A stretch of DNA of 64,000 bases from an uncultured Alphaproteobacteria bacterium (lineage in GTDB: Bacteria; Pseudomonadota; Alphaproteobacteria; HIMB59; GCA-002718135), in contig CABYRH010000003.1 of assembly GCA_902521315.1 (NCBI GenBank), forward strand, positions 124,001 through 188,000, written 5' to 3'. A program made the position numbers and the translations under genes. The notes below the pieces were generated by a model. The model saw only the letters and a program-made list of their open reading frames with translations, ran no database searches and was not told the DNA's origin. Shown in pieces: positions 20,101-29,541 of the stretch. How positions within the stretch are numbered: position 1 is the stretch's first letter; each line of letters begins with the position of its first letter.

Positions 20101-20283
20101 TTTTATTATTCCTATTGATTTTCTAGATTCATTAACGATTTGTTCAGCTCTCGCTTTAATATCTTTTCTTTTATCAATATAATTTGGCTCAAGATATCTT
20201 ATCAAATTATCTACAATTATTGATTCATCAAATGATACTACTTGGTCAATTTCAAATAATGTATTTACGGTAATATCTGGCAT
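17149..20283 (-). CDS. putA: Bifunctional proline dehydrogenase / delta-1-pyrroline-5-carboxylate dehydrogenase
   Basis: A 1044-residue PutA oxidising proline to P5C (FAD domain) and then P5C/glutamate semialdehyde to glutamate (NAD domain). The PRODH barrel occupies about residues 170-480, with RLVKGAYWD and the RRLLENGANTSFVN element. The ALDH domain occupies about 560-1010, with ISPWNFPIAIF, GSSETA, catalytic Glu799 (AETGGQN) and catalytic Cys833 (GQRCS). The C-terminal TASGGN tail seals the substrate channel in relatives. There is no N-terminal ribbon-helix-helix DNA-binding domain, so this is the short, non-autoregulatory PutA class. It is divergent from cysQ across 75 bases. Confidence 0.95.
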   Translation of the reverse strand: MPDITVNTLFEIDQVVSFDESIIVDNLIRYLEPNYIDKRKDIKARAEQIVNESRKSIGIIKSPIENLLQEYQLNSEEGTVLLCLAEALLRIPDQKTIDRLLEDKFTSTDWKKHTGFDKGLFVNASSWAFFLTGNILKRNKLDENKLEENYKSFIKKNSEPVFRTVVRKAVMVLAKQFVFKAKMDEAVKFTNSEKYKRNLFSFDMLGEGARTDEDAHKYYLEYLKSIEFTGKKLLNNLDPTLSNGVSVKLSALHPRYERHKFDQLKKELLPKLIELGLLAKKYNIQLCIDAEEDNRLILSLKVFELLINDERLKNWNGLGLALQAYQKRAFYIIDWLNNLANKNNKVIPVRLVKGAYWDSEIKYAQVSGFDDYSVFTRKPLTDLSWMACAIKLIKYQKNIFPAFATHNAYSIAFIEEIARGCKFEFQRIHGMADILHNYFNKNSNLEKTKCRIYAPVGDYEDLLPYLMRRLLENGANTSFVNKLNDKNFQVEEFVIDPIEIIKKYNEYRNPYIPKPKDIFLPVRKNSKGINLESENTILDIKKIFDKNKKQYLANSIINGDEKTTNKEVNIFSPFLKDEMIGKVTFANNLLVNEAIETANDYLKNWKSISIEDKCKIIDRFVDLLEVNKNELIRICVEEAGKTIKDAIDDLREAIDFCYYYSNQSKKIFLEDEILIGPTGEKNILKYESKGVLFCISPWNFPIAIFIGQIIAALLTGNTVIAKPAEQTSIIAYKLTKILFEAGLPKEALQLILGDGERIGDEALKNKHIKGVLFTGSSETANKIQHNLNQRKEIISLTAETGGQNFMIVDSSALTEQVVDDVIESAFNSAGQRCSALRVLAIQDEVYDKTISMLIGATKKLKVGLPYLLGTDIGPLIDIEAKNRILKHLDRFKEKILFNSELDKNLDGFFVQPTIIEINDLKEIDEEVFGPILHIVRFSSDKIDNLVDEINNLNYGLTLGIHSRIDSTINFISNNVNVGNIYINRNITGAVVGSQPFGGRGLSGTGPKAGGPNYLLNLLNEKTLSNDITASGGNTSLLMLSDEND

Positions 20284-20358
20284 ATTTTTAAATTAATAAT
20301 TAATGAAATTATCATTTTAATAATATAATCACAATTTGTTTAAATGAATAAGTAAACT

Positions 20359-21165
20359 ATGAAAATAAATGAAAATATATTACTTCAATTGTGTAATGCA
20401 GCTATCACTGCAGGAAATAGGGTTTTAGACTTTTATCAACTTGAAAAGGAGATTATTTATAAAAAAGATGAGTCCCCATTAACTAAAGCGGATTTAGCTT
20501 CTAATAAAATATTACAAAGTAGTATTTCTAAAATTACTCCAAATATACCAATATTAAGTGAGGAAGAATTTATTGCATGGGATATAAGAAAAAACTGGGA
20601 AACATATTGGTTAATTGATCCTCTAGACGGTACAAAAGAATTCATAAAAAAAAATGGTGAATTTACAATTAACATTGCACTTATCGAATATAATAAACCA
20701 GTTATAGGTATTATTTATGCACCAGCGTTAGGATGTTTATTTTTTTCTAAAAAAAATAATGGTTCTTATAAAATTTATACGAAAAACAATCTTGGTACTT
20801 TTAAAAATTCAGAAAAAATTTCTGTAAAAAATACAAATAAAGAAAAAATTAGAGTTATAGGTAGTAGGTCACATTCAAACATAACTTTTGACAATTGGGT
20901 TAAAAATAAATTTACTAACTACAAAATAATAGAAAGGGGAAGTTCACTCAAATTTTGTGAGATCGCTGAAGGCAAAGCAGATATTTATCCGAGATTTGGA
21001 CCAACTTCTGAATGGGATATTGCTGCTGGTCATATAATTTTATTAGAATCAGGTGGAAAACTTAAAAGTATAGATAATAAAGATTTAGTATATAATACAA
21101 AAGAAGACATTCTTAATCCACAATTTTTTGCATATGCAGATGATGCTTTAATAAAAAACAAATGA
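20359..21165 (+). CDS. cysQ: 3'(2'),5'-bisphosphate nucleotidase
   Basis: 268 residues of the inositol-monophosphatase superfamily with the metal-binding motifs [23 protein letters not shown] and [16 protein letters not shown]. CysQ removes the 3'-phosphate from PAP, the product left after PAPS has donated its sulfate. It is the first gene of a tight operon with cysD (4-base overlap) and cysNC. That placement fits PAP recycling rather than inositol metabolism. Confidence 0.88.
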   Translation: MKINENILLQLCNAAITAGNRVLDFYQLEKEIIYKKDESPLTKADLASNKILQSSISKITPNIPILSEEEFIAWDIRKNWETYWLIDPLDGTKEFIKKNGEFTINIALIEYNKPVIGIIYAPALGCLFFSKKNNGSYKIYTKNNLGTFKNSEKISVKNTNKEKIRVIGSRSHSNITFDNWVKNKFTNYKIIERGSSLKFCEIAEGKADIYPRFGPTSEWDIAAGHIILLESGGKLKSIDNKDLVYNTKEDILNPQFFAYADDALIKNK

Positions 21166-22061
21166 AAAATAATCATCTTAAAAAACTAGAATCTGAAAGT
21201 ATTCATATTATTAGAGAGGTTGCTGCAGAGTTTTCAAACCCTGTTATGCTCTACTCAATTGGAAAAGATTCATCTGTTATGCTTCACTTAACAATGAAAG
21301 CTTTTTCACCAAATAAAATCCCATTTAAACTTTTACATGTAGATACAACATGGAAGTTTAAAGAAATGATAAAATTTAGAGATGAAGTTTCTAAAAAATA
21401 TAACCTGGATTTAATTGTCCATATAAATCAAGAAGGTGTAAAAAAAAATATTGGTCCAATATCCCATGGATCAAAAACACATACAGACATAATGAAAACG
21501 CAGTCTTTAAAACAAGCCTTAAGTAAATTTAAATTTGATGCTGCATTTGGTGGTGCAAGAAGGGATGAAGAAAAATCCAGAGCTAAAGAAAGAGTTTTTT
21601 CTTTTAGAGATATAAATCATCGTTGGGATCCTAAAAATCAGAGACCTGAATTGTGGAGCCTTTTTAATACAAAAATAGGTAATAATGAGAGTGTAAGAGT
21701 ATTTCCTCTATCAAATTGGACAGAACTTGACATTTGGCAATATATTTATGAAGAAAATATTCCAATTGTCCCCCTCTATTTAGCAAAAAAAAGACCAGTA
21801 ATATTAAGAGATAACATGCTCATAATGGTAGATGATGATAGATTAAAAATCAAAGAAGAAGAAAAAATAGAAACGAAATTAGTGAGGTTTAGAACTTTAG
21901 GATGTTATCCACTAACAGCTGCTATTGAGTCAAAAGCTTCTAGTGTTGAAGAAATAATAATAGAATTACTTGAATCCAATAATTCAGAGAGGCAAGGCAG
22001 GCTTATTGATACAGATCAAATTGGATCTATGGAAATTAAAAAACGAGAAGGTTATTTTTAA
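21162..22061 (+). CDS. cysD: Sulfate adenylyltransferase small subunit (ATP sulfurylase)
   Basis: 299 residues with the PP-loop motif [13 protein letters not shown], the [14 protein letters not shown] element and the C-terminal [10 protein letters not shown] segment of CysD. It forms APS from ATP and sulfate, driven by GTP hydrolysis in its CysN partner. It overlaps cysQ by 4 bases and cysNC by 1 base. Full family length. Confidence 0.95.
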   Translation: MKNNHLKKLESESIHIIREVAAEFSNPVMLYSIGKDSSVMLHLTMKAFSPNKIPFKLLHVDTTWKFKEMIKFRDEVSKKYNLDLIVHINQEGVKKNIGPISHGSKTHTDIMKTQSLKQALSKFKFDAAFGGARRDEEKSRAKERVFSFRDINHRWDPKNQRPELWSLFNTKIGNNESVRVFPLSNWTELDIWQYIYEENIPIVPLYLAKKRPVILRDNMLIMVDDDRLKIKEEEKIETKLVRFRTLGCYPLTAAIESKASSVEEIIIELLESNNSERQGRLIDTDQIGSMEIKKREGYF

Positions 22062-23932
22062 TGGATATAAATACCTTTTTTAAAAAACAGAATTCAAAAA
22101 ATCAGGTTAAAATTCTTACATGTGGATCTGTTGATGATGGTAAATCAACATTAATTGGAAGACTTCTATTTGATTCAAAAAGTATTTTTCTTGATCAGAT
22201 TTCACAAGCTGAACATGAAAGTGAAAGATATGGAACTCAGGGTAAAGATATTGATCTTGCATTATTAATTGACGGTTTGCAAGCTGAAAGGGAGCAAGGA
22301 ATAACAATTGACGTAGCTTATCGATATTTTGAAACACAAAAATGCAAATTTATTATTGCTGATACACCAGGTCATGAAGAATATACAAGAAACATGGCAA
22401 CAGGTGCATCAAATTCTGATGTAGGGATTGTACTAATTGATTCAACTAAAGGTATATTAGATCAAACAAAACGGCACACTTTCATTCTATCACTTTTAGG
22501 AATTAGACATATTATAATAGCAATCAACAAAATGGATCTTGTAAATTATGATGAAGATATATTTACAAAAATAACAAAAAAATTTGAAATAATTTCAGCA
22601 GATTTTGATTTTACCTCAAAAGATTATATCCCAATGTCAGCTCTAAAAGGAGATAATGTTTTTAGTGCTTCTAAAAATATGCCGTGGTATCAAAAAGAAA
22701 CTTTAATAAATACATTAGAAAATTTAAAATTAACTAAAGATAATAAAAATGATAATTTCTGTATGCCTGTTCAATGGGTAAATAGATCTACTTCTGATTT
22801 TAGAGGATATAGTGGAACAGTAGTGTCTGGTTCAATCAATATTGATGATAAAATTTATACAACAACTTCAAGTGAAGTTGCAAAAATAAATCAAATTATT
22901 ACTCCAGAAGGTAATATGAAGAATGCTACAAATGGTCAAGCTGTTACTCTAACTTTGGATAAAGAAATCGATATTTCTAGAGGAGATTTAATTACAAGTA
23001 ATTTAGATAATATAAAAATCACAGATCAGTTTGCGGCTCACATTATTTGGATGAATAACGAAAAGATGTTACCTGAAAGAAATTATATATTTAGATTTAC
23101 AAACTCATACATAACAGGAAAAATTACTGATTTAGTTCACAAAATAAATATTAATTCATATGAAAAAATTGCTTCAAAGTCTTTGAAATTAAACGATATT
23201 GGTTATTGCAAAATTGCCCTGAGTAGAAAAACATTTATTCAACCATACAATAACAATAACCAACTTGGAAGTTTTGTCATTATAGATCAATTTAATAATT
23301 TAACTATTGGTGCTGGGGTTATTGATTATGAACTAAGAAGAGCTAGTAATATTTCATGGCATGAAATGTCTGTTGACAAAGTAAAGAGATCAAAAATGAA
23401 TTCTCAAAAACCTTCTGTATTATGGTTCACTGGTCTTTCAGGATCAGGTAAATCTACTATTGCTAACATTTTAGAACAAAAATTACATGATCTAAATAAA
23501 AGAACATATTTATTAGATGGCGATAATATCAGACATGGTCTTAACAAAGACTTAGGATTCACAGATGAAGATAGGGTAGAAAATATAAGGAGGGTTTCAG
23601 AAGTTGCAAAATTAATGACTGATGCTGGATTAATTACTTTAGTTTCTTTTATATCCCCTTTTAAATCAGAAAGAAAAATGGCGAGAGATTTATTTGAAGA
23701 TAATGAGTTTATAGAAATTTTTGTAGATACACCATTGGAAGAATGTGAGAGTCGAGATCCAAAAGGATTATATAAAAAAGCTAGATCAGGAATATTAAAA
23801 AATTTTACAGGAATAGATTCTGATTATGAGGTACCTTCTGATCCAGAAATTAAATTGAAAACACTTTCAAAAAGCCCTGAAGAATTAGCTGATGAAGTTT
23901 TAGATTTCTTGAAAGTTAATAATATAATTTAA
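22061..23932 (+). CDS. cysNC: Bifunctional sulfate adenylyltransferase large subunit / APS kinase
   Basis: 623 residues. The N-terminal part (to about 430) is the CysN GTPase with G1 GSVDDGKST, G3 DTPGHEEYTRN and G4 NKMD. From about residue 445 a complete APS kinase follows (P-loop GLSGSGKST, DGDNIRHGLNKDLGF, KGLYKKAR). The fusion delivers PAPS. No PAPS or APS reductase is in the window, so the operon could supply sulfotransferases rather than cysteine synthesis. The operon ends convergently 2 bases from the HpsN/HisD-like gene with no visible terminator. Confidence 0.95.
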   Translation: MDINTFFKKQNSKNQVKILTCGSVDDGKSTLIGRLLFDSKSIFLDQISQAEHESERYGTQGKDIDLALLIDGLQAEREQGITIDVAYRYFETQKCKFIIADTPGHEEYTRNMATGASNSDVGIVLIDSTKGILDQTKRHTFILSLLGIRHIIIAINKMDLVNYDEDIFTKITKKFEIISADFDFTSKDYIPMSALKGDNVFSASKNMPWYQKETLINTLENLKLTKDNKNDNFCMPVQWVNRSTSDFRGYSGTVVSGSINIDDKIYTTTSSEVAKINQIITPEGNMKNATNGQAVTLTLDKEIDISRGDLITSNLDNIKITDQFAAHIIWMNNEKMLPERNYIFRFTNSYITGKITDLVHKININSYEKIASKSLKLNDIGYCKIALSRKTFIQPYNNNNQLGSFVIIDQFNNLTIGAGVIDYELRRASNISWHEMSVDKVKRSKMNSQKPSVLWFTGLSGSGKSTIANILEQKLHDLNKRTYLLDGDNIRHGLNKDLGFTDEDRVENIRRVSEVAKLMTDAGLITLVSFISPFKSERKMARDLFEDNEFIEIFVDTPLEECESRDPKGLYKKARSGILKNFTGIDSDYEVPSDPEIKLKTLSKSPEELADEVLDFLKVNNII

Positions 23933-23934
23933 TT

Positions 23935-25257
23935 TTAATTTTTTATTTTTGAAGCAGGTTTTCCATACTCTACATTTAAGCCACCATATCTTCTTACTCT
24001 AATATTGCATTGTTCTGCGTGACCAATAAATCCCTCAAGATAAGATAGTCTAGATCCATATTCTCCAATAAGTTTAGCTGCTTCATCTGTCAAAATTTTT
24101 TGATAGGTGTGAGTTTTAATAAACTTACCAACCCATAAACCACCAGTATATCTTCCAGCTTTTTTAGTAGGGAGAGTATGATTGGTGCCTATTACTTTAT
24201 CACCATTAGCAACATTAGTTCTAGCTCCCAAAAATAGAGCTCCATAAGATGTCATATTTTCTAAAAACCAATCATCTTTTTTTGTCATCACTTGTACGTG
24301 CTCTGATGCTATTTCATTTGCTTTAGATAACATCTCCTCATACGTGTCACACAAAATAATTTCCCCGTAATCTTTCCAGCTTGTACTAGCTGTTTCTTTA
24401 GTAGGTAAAATTTCTAAAATTCTATCAATCTCCTTAAATGTTTCTTCTGCAAGCTTTCTTGAGTTTGTTATCATAACAGCTGGAGAATTATATCCATGTT
24501 CAGCCTGTCCTAATAGATCAGTTGCACATATTTCACCATCAACAGTTTCATCAGCAATAACCATTGTTTCTGTTGGACCAGCAAATAAATCGATACCAAC
24601 TCTTCCATACAATTGTCTTTTCGCTTCAGCAACAAATGCATTGCCAGGTCCAACAAGCATATCAACTGGTTTAATCGTTTCTGTACCAATAGCCATTGCA
24701 CCCACTCCTTGCATTCCGCCTAAAACATAAATTTCGTGAGCACCACCCATTTTCATTGCTGTTACAACTGCTGGATTTGGTTTACCTTTAAAAGGTGGAG
24801 TAGTGGCTACAATTCTTGGGACTCCAGCAACAGAGGCAGTAACAACTGACATATGTGCAGAAGCCACCATTGGAAATTTACCAGCTGGAACATAGCAACC
24901 AACTGCTTGTACAGGTATATTCTTATGACCTAGAATAACACCTGGTTGCGTTTCTACTTCTAATTCACTTAAAGTTTTTAGTTGTGCTTCAGCAAATGTG
25001 CGCACTTGTTTCTGAGCAAATTTAATATCTTCTTTATCATCATCAGAGACTTCACTGATTAATTGATTAATTTGATCTTCATTTAACCTAAAACTATCTG
25101 GCGAATAGTTATCAAATTTTTGAGATAACTCTCTAATATGTTTATCACCTTCTGACTCAATTTTACTTAATGTTTCCTCAACAATTTTTTTTACTTTATC
25201 ATTATCTTCAATTCTTTGTTTTTCATCTAATCCTTTTTTTAAATATTCAATTGCCAT
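23935..25257 (-). CDS. HisD-family dehydrogenase, sulfopropanediol 3-dehydrogenase (HpsN)-like
   Basis: A 440-residue NAD-dependent dehydrogenase of the histidinol dehydrogenase fold. Landmarks are [48 protein letters not shown] and SEHVQVMT. The [12 protein letters not shown] version and the context, with no other his genes, resemble the catabolic HpsN branch that oxidises 2,3-dihydroxypropanesulfonate to sulfolactate, rather than biosynthetic HisD. The closest relatives are often annotated only as histidinol dehydrogenase, so another hydroxy substrate is possible. It is downstream of and 2 bases from a double-SnoaL gene, in the set with the TTGAATAA dyad promoter. Confidence 0.75.
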   Translation of the reverse strand: MAIEYLKKGLDEKQRIEDNDKVKKIVEETLSKIESEGDKHIRELSQKFDNYSPDSFRLNEDQINQLISEVSDDDKEDIKFAQKQVRTFAEAQLKTLSELEVETQPGVILGHKNIPVQAVGCYVPAGKFPMVASAHMSVVTASVAGVPRIVATTPPFKGKPNPAVVTAMKMGGAHEIYVLGGMQGVGAMAIGTETIKPVDMLVGPGNAFVAEAKRQLYGRVGIDLFAGPTETMVIADETVDGEICATDLLGQAEHGYNSPAVMITNSRKLAEETFKEIDRILEILPTKETASTSWKDYGEIILCDTYEEMLSKANEIASEHVQVMTKKDDWFLENMTSYGALFLGARTNVANGDKVIGTNHTLPTKKAGRYTGGLWVGKFIKTHTYQKILTDEAAKLIGEYGSRLSYLEGFIGHAEQCNIRVRRYGGLNVEYGKPASKIKN

Positions 25258-25259
25258 AA

Positions 25260-26357
25260 TTATTTTTTATGAATTAATTTAAAGATATCAACACCTATTT
25301 GATCTAGTATATGTGCTATATCGATTGGTACCCAATTTTCTCTAATCAGCCCTTCATGATGTAAATAAAAATCCATAACTCTTATTGTAATTTTTTTATT
25401 AGTTGGCTCATAACCTAACCATTCTTTTGAACCATGAATGCATTCTATGCTATGCCAACCTCCAGTCATTGAATAATTACCATCACCAATTTCAATATAA
25501 TGTCCAATTTTCCAATAATCCCTTTCTTTAAATGTAAGTCTAAATGGAAGTTGATGATATTCTACATATCCTTTTAAACCTCTTGCAGTTCCTATTCCTG
25601 CAGGTCCGTGCCACATCATTTTTGGATGCCAATAATTTTTTTGAGGATGATTAAGTAATTTATCTCTTATATAATCTTTGTTTGAGTTTGGATCACTTTC
25701 GGGCTTAATATTTAAACTTCGCTGCATGGTTAATGCTTGATTTAAAGATTCTAAAGATAATTCGTTGTCAAAATTTTCATTATTTTCTCCATCTCCAGTA
25801 ATAGGCGCTGACCACATACCTTCTGCTCCTAAAGATTTATTAATTGGCCAGTGTCCAGCTTGTCTAATAAAATCAACTGTATCAATTAAAACATATGATT
25901 TTATAATTTTACCATTAGAGATTTGATGAGCTTCGCAAGTTCTAAGATAAATATTTTTTTTTGTGGGTGTAACACCGAGCCATTCGTTGACAAATGTTCC
26001 AGTTAGATAGCTAACAAACGATACAAATACTTTGTCTCTATAAGATCCTCCAATTACAATTATATTTCTTCTTTCGAGATCTGGAAAAGCTTCTTTTAGA
26101 GGTATCCAAAGTTTATTTTTTATATTCTCAACACCACTTATTTCATTTATCGGATGAAAAGCATTTAATTCAGCTTCTTCATGGTATAAGTTTTTTAAAT
26201 TAACTCCTAATTCATCTAAAGGAGATTCAGCAACTTTATTTAATAAATATTTAAATTTTTTTTTATTTTCTAAATTTTCACTTGTACTTAAATCTACAAA
26301 AATTATTTTCTTGTTTTCTTTTTCCCCTGTTTCAAAATCTTCAATTTTATTTGTCAT
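25260..26357 (-). CDS. Double SnoaL/NTF2-like domain protein, copy 1
   Basis: 365 residues with two SnoaL-like (ester cyclase) halves. Half 1 spans about 45-175 ([27 protein letters not shown], then [11 protein letters not shown]). Half 2 spans about 235-360 ([34 protein letters not shown]). No signal peptide. The fold is used by polyketide cyclases, isomerases and small hydrolases; the activity here is unknown. It is the first gene of a leftward operon with the HpsN/HisD-like dehydrogenase. It is most similar in layout to the protein encoded at 35541-36614 (WHP...WYGPAGIGTxRG in both). Confidence 0.75.
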   Translation of the reverse strand: MTNKIEDFETGEKENKKIIFVDLSTSENLENKKKFKYLLNKVAESPLDELGVNLKNLYHEEAELNAFHPINEISGVENIKNKLWIPLKEAFPDLERRNIIVIGGSYRDKVFVSFVSYLTGTFVNEWLGVTPTKKNIYLRTCEAHQISNGKIIKSYVLIDTVDFIRQAGHWPINKSLGAEGMWSAPITGDGENNENFDNELSLESLNQALTMQRSLNIKPESDPNSNKDYIRDKLLNHPQKNYWHPKMMWHGPAGIGTARGLKGYVEYHQLPFRLTFKERDYWKIGHYIEIGDGNYSMTGGWHSIECIHGSKEWLGYEPTNKKITIRVMDFYLHHEGLIRENWVPIDIAHILDQIGVDIFKLIHKK

Positions 26358-26392
26358 AAAAATTATTTACATACTAATAAATATTAATTGAT

Positions 26393-26420
26393 TTATTCAA
26401 TAATTTGAATAATATTCAAA
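26393..26420. promoter_or_regulatory. Overlapping dyads TTATTCAA/TTGAATAA in a divergent promoter, probable LacI-family operator
   Basis: Within the 89-bp divergent spacer, TTATTCAA (26393-26400) and TTGAATAA (26405-26412) form an 8-bp inverted repeat with a 4-base gap. The same half-site also forms a second dyad, TTTGAAT-AAT-ATTCAAA (26404-26420). The half-site is identical to the one forming the perfect palindrome in front of the LacI-type gene at 30567-30582. This suggests that the regulator controls both the SnoaL/dehydrogenase operon and the bicupin operon. Confidence 0.5.
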
Positions 26421-26446
26421 AAAAATGAATAAAATATCATAAAGAT

Positions 26447-27418
26447 ATGTCAATTAATATTACTACAAGATTAGCAAAATTTGAGGAACTTATTCCAAGT
26501 ACTATTCCTTTTGTAGAAGGAAAATTAAAGGGACATCAAGATAGGAAAAATTATTCTGTAATAGGCCCAGGTGTTAGTGAAGATGCTAAACAAAATGTTA
26601 AAATAGCTGAAGCGCATGGCTTCAATATTGGAGCTGTAAGTGCTGCTCCAATGAACGGTTCTGGATTACATAGCCATACAACTGCTGAAGTATTTATAAT
26701 TCATTCTGGTGCTTGGCGTTTCTATTGGGGAGTTGATGGCACAGAAGGAGAGGTAATACTTAAAAAAGGTGATATTGCTTCTTTCCCTACAAATATGTTT
26801 AGAGGTTTTCAAAATGTAAGCAAAGAAGAAGCGTTAATGTTTGTAGTTTTAGGTGAAAATGATCCAGGTGTAATCACTTGGACTCCAAAACTTTTAAAAG
26901 ATGCAAAAGATTCTGGTATGGTATTAATGAATGATAATTCTTTAGTAGATACAGAAAAACAGAAAATTACTGATGAAACTAAAATTATTCAACCATTAAA
27001 AGAAGATGAATTAAAGAGTTTTGATCATTATTCCTCAGAAGATATAGAAAAGTTTGTCATTCGATTTGATGAAAAAGATAAATACTTTGTTGATGATGAA
27101 CACTATCAATCCAATAAAATTATTAATTACCTTGATCAATTTAATATTCATAATAAATCATTTATTCCAAACATACCGCATTTAACAGGATTTAGCCTTT
27201 CACTTCTCCATGGAAAAAATGCCCATATACATGAATACAAATTTGAGAAATCAGAAGTATATCATTGTTTATCTGGTGAATGGGAAATAGATTGTGATGG
27301 AGAGAAAGTAGTAATTAAGGACAAGGATACTTTTTCAGTACCAAAAAACTCATCACGATCAATTAAGCAGATAAGTGATGAGGATGGAAATTTATTTATT
27401 ATAAGACAAACAAATTAA
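26447..27418 (+). CDS. Bicupin (two-cupin-domain) protein
   Basis: 323 residues with two cupin barrels. Cupin 1 spans about 55-145 with the metal-binding-like set in GSGLHSHTTAEVFIIHSG. Cupin 2 spans about 235-320 with GKNAHIHEYKFEKSEVYHCL. His and Glu ligands appear in both halves. Such proteins act as dioxygenases, isomerases or sugar-binding regulators; the specific activity is not recognisable. It is the first gene of a rightward operon with a double-SnoaL and a MetE-like protein, and its promoter carries the TTGAATAA dyads. Confidence 0.75.
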   Translation: MSINITTRLAKFEELIPSTIPFVEGKLKGHQDRKNYSVIGPGVSEDAKQNVKIAEAHGFNIGAVSAAPMNGSGLHSHTTAEVFIIHSGAWRFYWGVDGTEGEVILKKGDIASFPTNMFRGFQNVSKEEALMFVVLGENDPGVITWTPKLLKDAKDSGMVLMNDNSLVDTEKQKITDETKIIQPLKEDELKSFDHYSSEDIEKFVIRFDEKDKYFVDDEHYQSNKIINYLDQFNIHNKSFIPNIPHLTGFSLSLLHGKNAHIHEYKFEKSEVYHCLSGEWEIDCDGEKVVIKDKDTFSVPKNSSRSIKQISDEDGNLFIIRQTN

Positions 27419-27430
27419 GAATTCAGTTAT

Positions 27431-28405
27431 ATGAAAGGTTTTAATAACAAGTTTGAAAATCTTCCAGATTATATTCTAAAAATAACTCATCAGATATGGG
27501 AAGAAAAAGATGTTAACTCAATTATGGAATATTATGCTGAAAATATTCCTGTTAGATCACCTATGGGAATCATTTATGGACCTAATACAGTAGTTGATGC
27601 AACTAATGCAACTTTAGACGAATTTCCAGATAGGCAATTATTAGGTGAAGATGTAATTTGGATTGGTAACGAAGATGAAGGGTTTTTATCTTCTCATAGA
27701 ATTCTTAGTAAAGCCACTCATGTAAAAGATGGTTTATATGGGAAAGCAACAAATAAAAAACTTGTATACAGAGTCATTGCTGACTGCGCTTGTAAGAATA
27801 ATCAAGTTTATGATGAATGGTTAGTTAGAGATCAAGGAGCAATTGTTAGACAGCTAGAAATAGATCCAAAAAAATATGCAGCAATTTTAATAAAACAAGA
27901 AGGTGGAATAAAGAATTGCATTAAACCATTTGATAATAATTCATCTCAAGAATCAAGTTATACACCACCAATTTTATCAAAAAATAATATAGCTGATCAA
28001 TATGCAGAAAATTTAGAAAACATTCTTAATATTAATTCTAAATCTACAATTGAAAAAAATTATGACAGATCAGTTCAACAATTTCAACCAGGAGGTTTTG
28101 TTTGTTATGGTATCGATGATGTAACAAATTTCTGGCTAAATTTAAGACAATCTTTCCCAGATGCTCTTTTTAGAATAGAACATAAAAGTTTTACTGTAGA
28201 AGAAAATCAACCAAAAAAAGTTGCTATACGCTGGTCTTTAGTTGGGAAGCACAGTGGGAATGGTATATTTGGGCAAGCTTCTAATTCTGAGATTTATATT
28301 ATGGGAATTAATCATGCCGAAATAGGACCAAGAGGTATAAAGAACGAATGGGTTTTATTTGATGAAACTGCAATTTGGAAACAAATCTTGATAAAAACAG
28401 GTTAA
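27431..28405 (+). CDS. Double SnoaL/NTF2-like domain protein, copy 2
   Basis: 324 residues in two SnoaL-like halves. Half 1 spans about 10-150 (EYYAENIPVRSPMG, DEFPDRQLLGEDVIW). Half 2 spans about 195-320 (NFWLNLRQSFPDALFRIEHK, IKNEWVLFDETAIWKQ). It differs from the other two double-SnoaL proteins of this window in lacking the WHP..WYGPAGIGT motif, so it is a separate subfamily. Cytoplasmic; function unknown. It lies between the bicupin (12 bases) and the MetE-like gene (7 bases), so these three form one transcription unit. Confidence 0.7.
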   Translation: MKGFNNKFENLPDYILKITHQIWEEKDVNSIMEYYAENIPVRSPMGIIYGPNTVVDATNATLDEFPDRQLLGEDVIWIGNEDEGFLSSHRILSKATHVKDGLYGKATNKKLVYRVIADCACKNNQVYDEWLVRDQGAIVRQLEIDPKKYAAILIKQEGGIKNCIKPFDNNSSQESSYTPPILSKNNIADQYAENLENILNINSKSTIEKNYDRSVQQFQPGGFVCYGIDDVTNFWLNLRQSFPDALFRIEHKSFTVEENQPKKVAIRWSLVGKHSGNGIFGQASNSEIYIMGINHAEIGPRGIKNEWVLFDETAIWKQILIKTG

Positions 28406-28412
28406 TTAAAAA

Positions 28413-29540
28413 ATGTCTAAAATATTAACTACACATGTAGGCAGCTTGCCTAGATCAAAAGGACTTTCAGAAATTTTATTTTCTAAAGATCGGGGTGAAA
28501 AATTTATTAAAGAAGATTTCAATAATATATTGAAAAAAAATGTTGAGACAATTGTTAAAAAACAGATCGAAGTTGGTATTGATTATATAAGTGACGGTGA
28601 AATGAGTAAAATAAGTTATGCCACTTATATAAAAGATAGGATAGATGGTTTTTCTGGAGAAAGTGAAAGAAGAGCACCAGCTGATTTAGATGATTTTCCA
28701 GAGTATAAAGAAAAAATAGCTAAAAGTGGGGGTACACCAACGTATAGCAGACCGTGTTGTACTAATGCATTAAAAATCAAAGATAAAGATTTATTAAATA
28801 AAGACTTAGAGAATTTTAAAAATTCATTAGATAAAAACAATCATCAAAAAGCATTTATGAATGCTGCATCACCAGGTGTCATAAATGTATTTATGCCAAA
28901 TAGGTTTTATAAAACAGATGATGAATATTTACATAAACTTTCAGAAATTATGGCTATTGAGTATGAGACAATTACTAAATCAAATATACAAGTGCAATTA
29001 GATTGTCCTGATCTTGCATTAGCTAGACATATGAATTTTAAGGAATTATCCGAACAAGAATTTTTAAAACGTGCGGAAATTCAAATTGAGTGTTTGAATG
29101 AAGCTTTAACTAATGTAGATGTTAATATGACTAGAATGCATATTTGTTGGGGAAACTATGAAGGACCTCATACACATGATATCCCACTAGAAAAAATATT
29201 ACCAATAATTTTAAAATCTAAAATTAAATATTTTTTAATTGAGTCATCAAATCCCAGACACGCACATGAGTGGAAAGTTTTTCAAGATATTAAATTACCA
29301 AAAGATAAAGTTTTAGTTCCTGGTGTTATCGATTCAACATCAAATTTTGTTGAGCACCCTGAGGTTGTAGCAGATAGATTAATTCAGTTTTCAACGGTAA
29401 TTCCAAAAGACCAACTAATGGCTGGAACTGATTGCGGATTTAGTACTTTTGCAGGATTTGGCAAAATTGATGAAAATATTTGTTATGAAAAACTTCATTC
29501 TTTAGTTGAAGGAACTAAATTAGCAAACAAAGTTATATAA
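28413..29540 (+). CDS. MetE C-terminal-like (UROD/MetE superfamily) methyltransferase-type protein, copy 1
   Basis: 375 residues corresponding to the C-terminal barrel of cobalamin-independent methionine synthase only. The zinc set appears as His-x-Cys in MHICWGNY, a Glu in FLIESSNPRHAHEW and Cys in AGTDCGF. The N-terminal MetE half that binds folate cooperatively is missing, so this is a core-MetE or an enzyme acting on another thiol or methyl compound. Start HVGSLPR is typical. It ends 1 base from the convergent LacI-type gene. Its place in a catabolic operon argues against housekeeping methionine synthesis. Confidence 0.78.
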   Translation: MSKILTTHVGSLPRSKGLSEILFSKDRGEKFIKEDFNNILKKNVETIVKKQIEVGIDYISDGEMSKISYATYIKDRIDGFSGESERRAPADLDDFPEYKEKIAKSGGTPTYSRPCCTNALKIKDKDLLNKDLENFKNSLDKNNHQKAFMNAASPGVINVFMPNRFYKTDDEYLHKLSEIMAIEYETITKSNIQVQLDCPDLALARHMNFKELSEQEFLKRAEIQIECLNEALTNVDVNMTRMHICWGNYEGPHTHDIPLEKILPIILKSKIKYFLIESSNPRHAHEWKVFQDIKLPKDKVLVPGVIDSTSNFVEHPEVVADRLIQFSTVIPKDQLMAGTDCGFSTFAGFGKIDENICYEKLHSLVEGTKLANKVI

Positions 29541-29541
29541 T

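Noticed and set aside
23935..25257. Annotation as histidine-biosynthetic histidinol dehydrogenase (hisD)
   Set aside because: No his genes nearby, a catabolic operon context, and HpsN-like sequence features. The HisD-fold family assignment is kept but the biosynthetic role is not.
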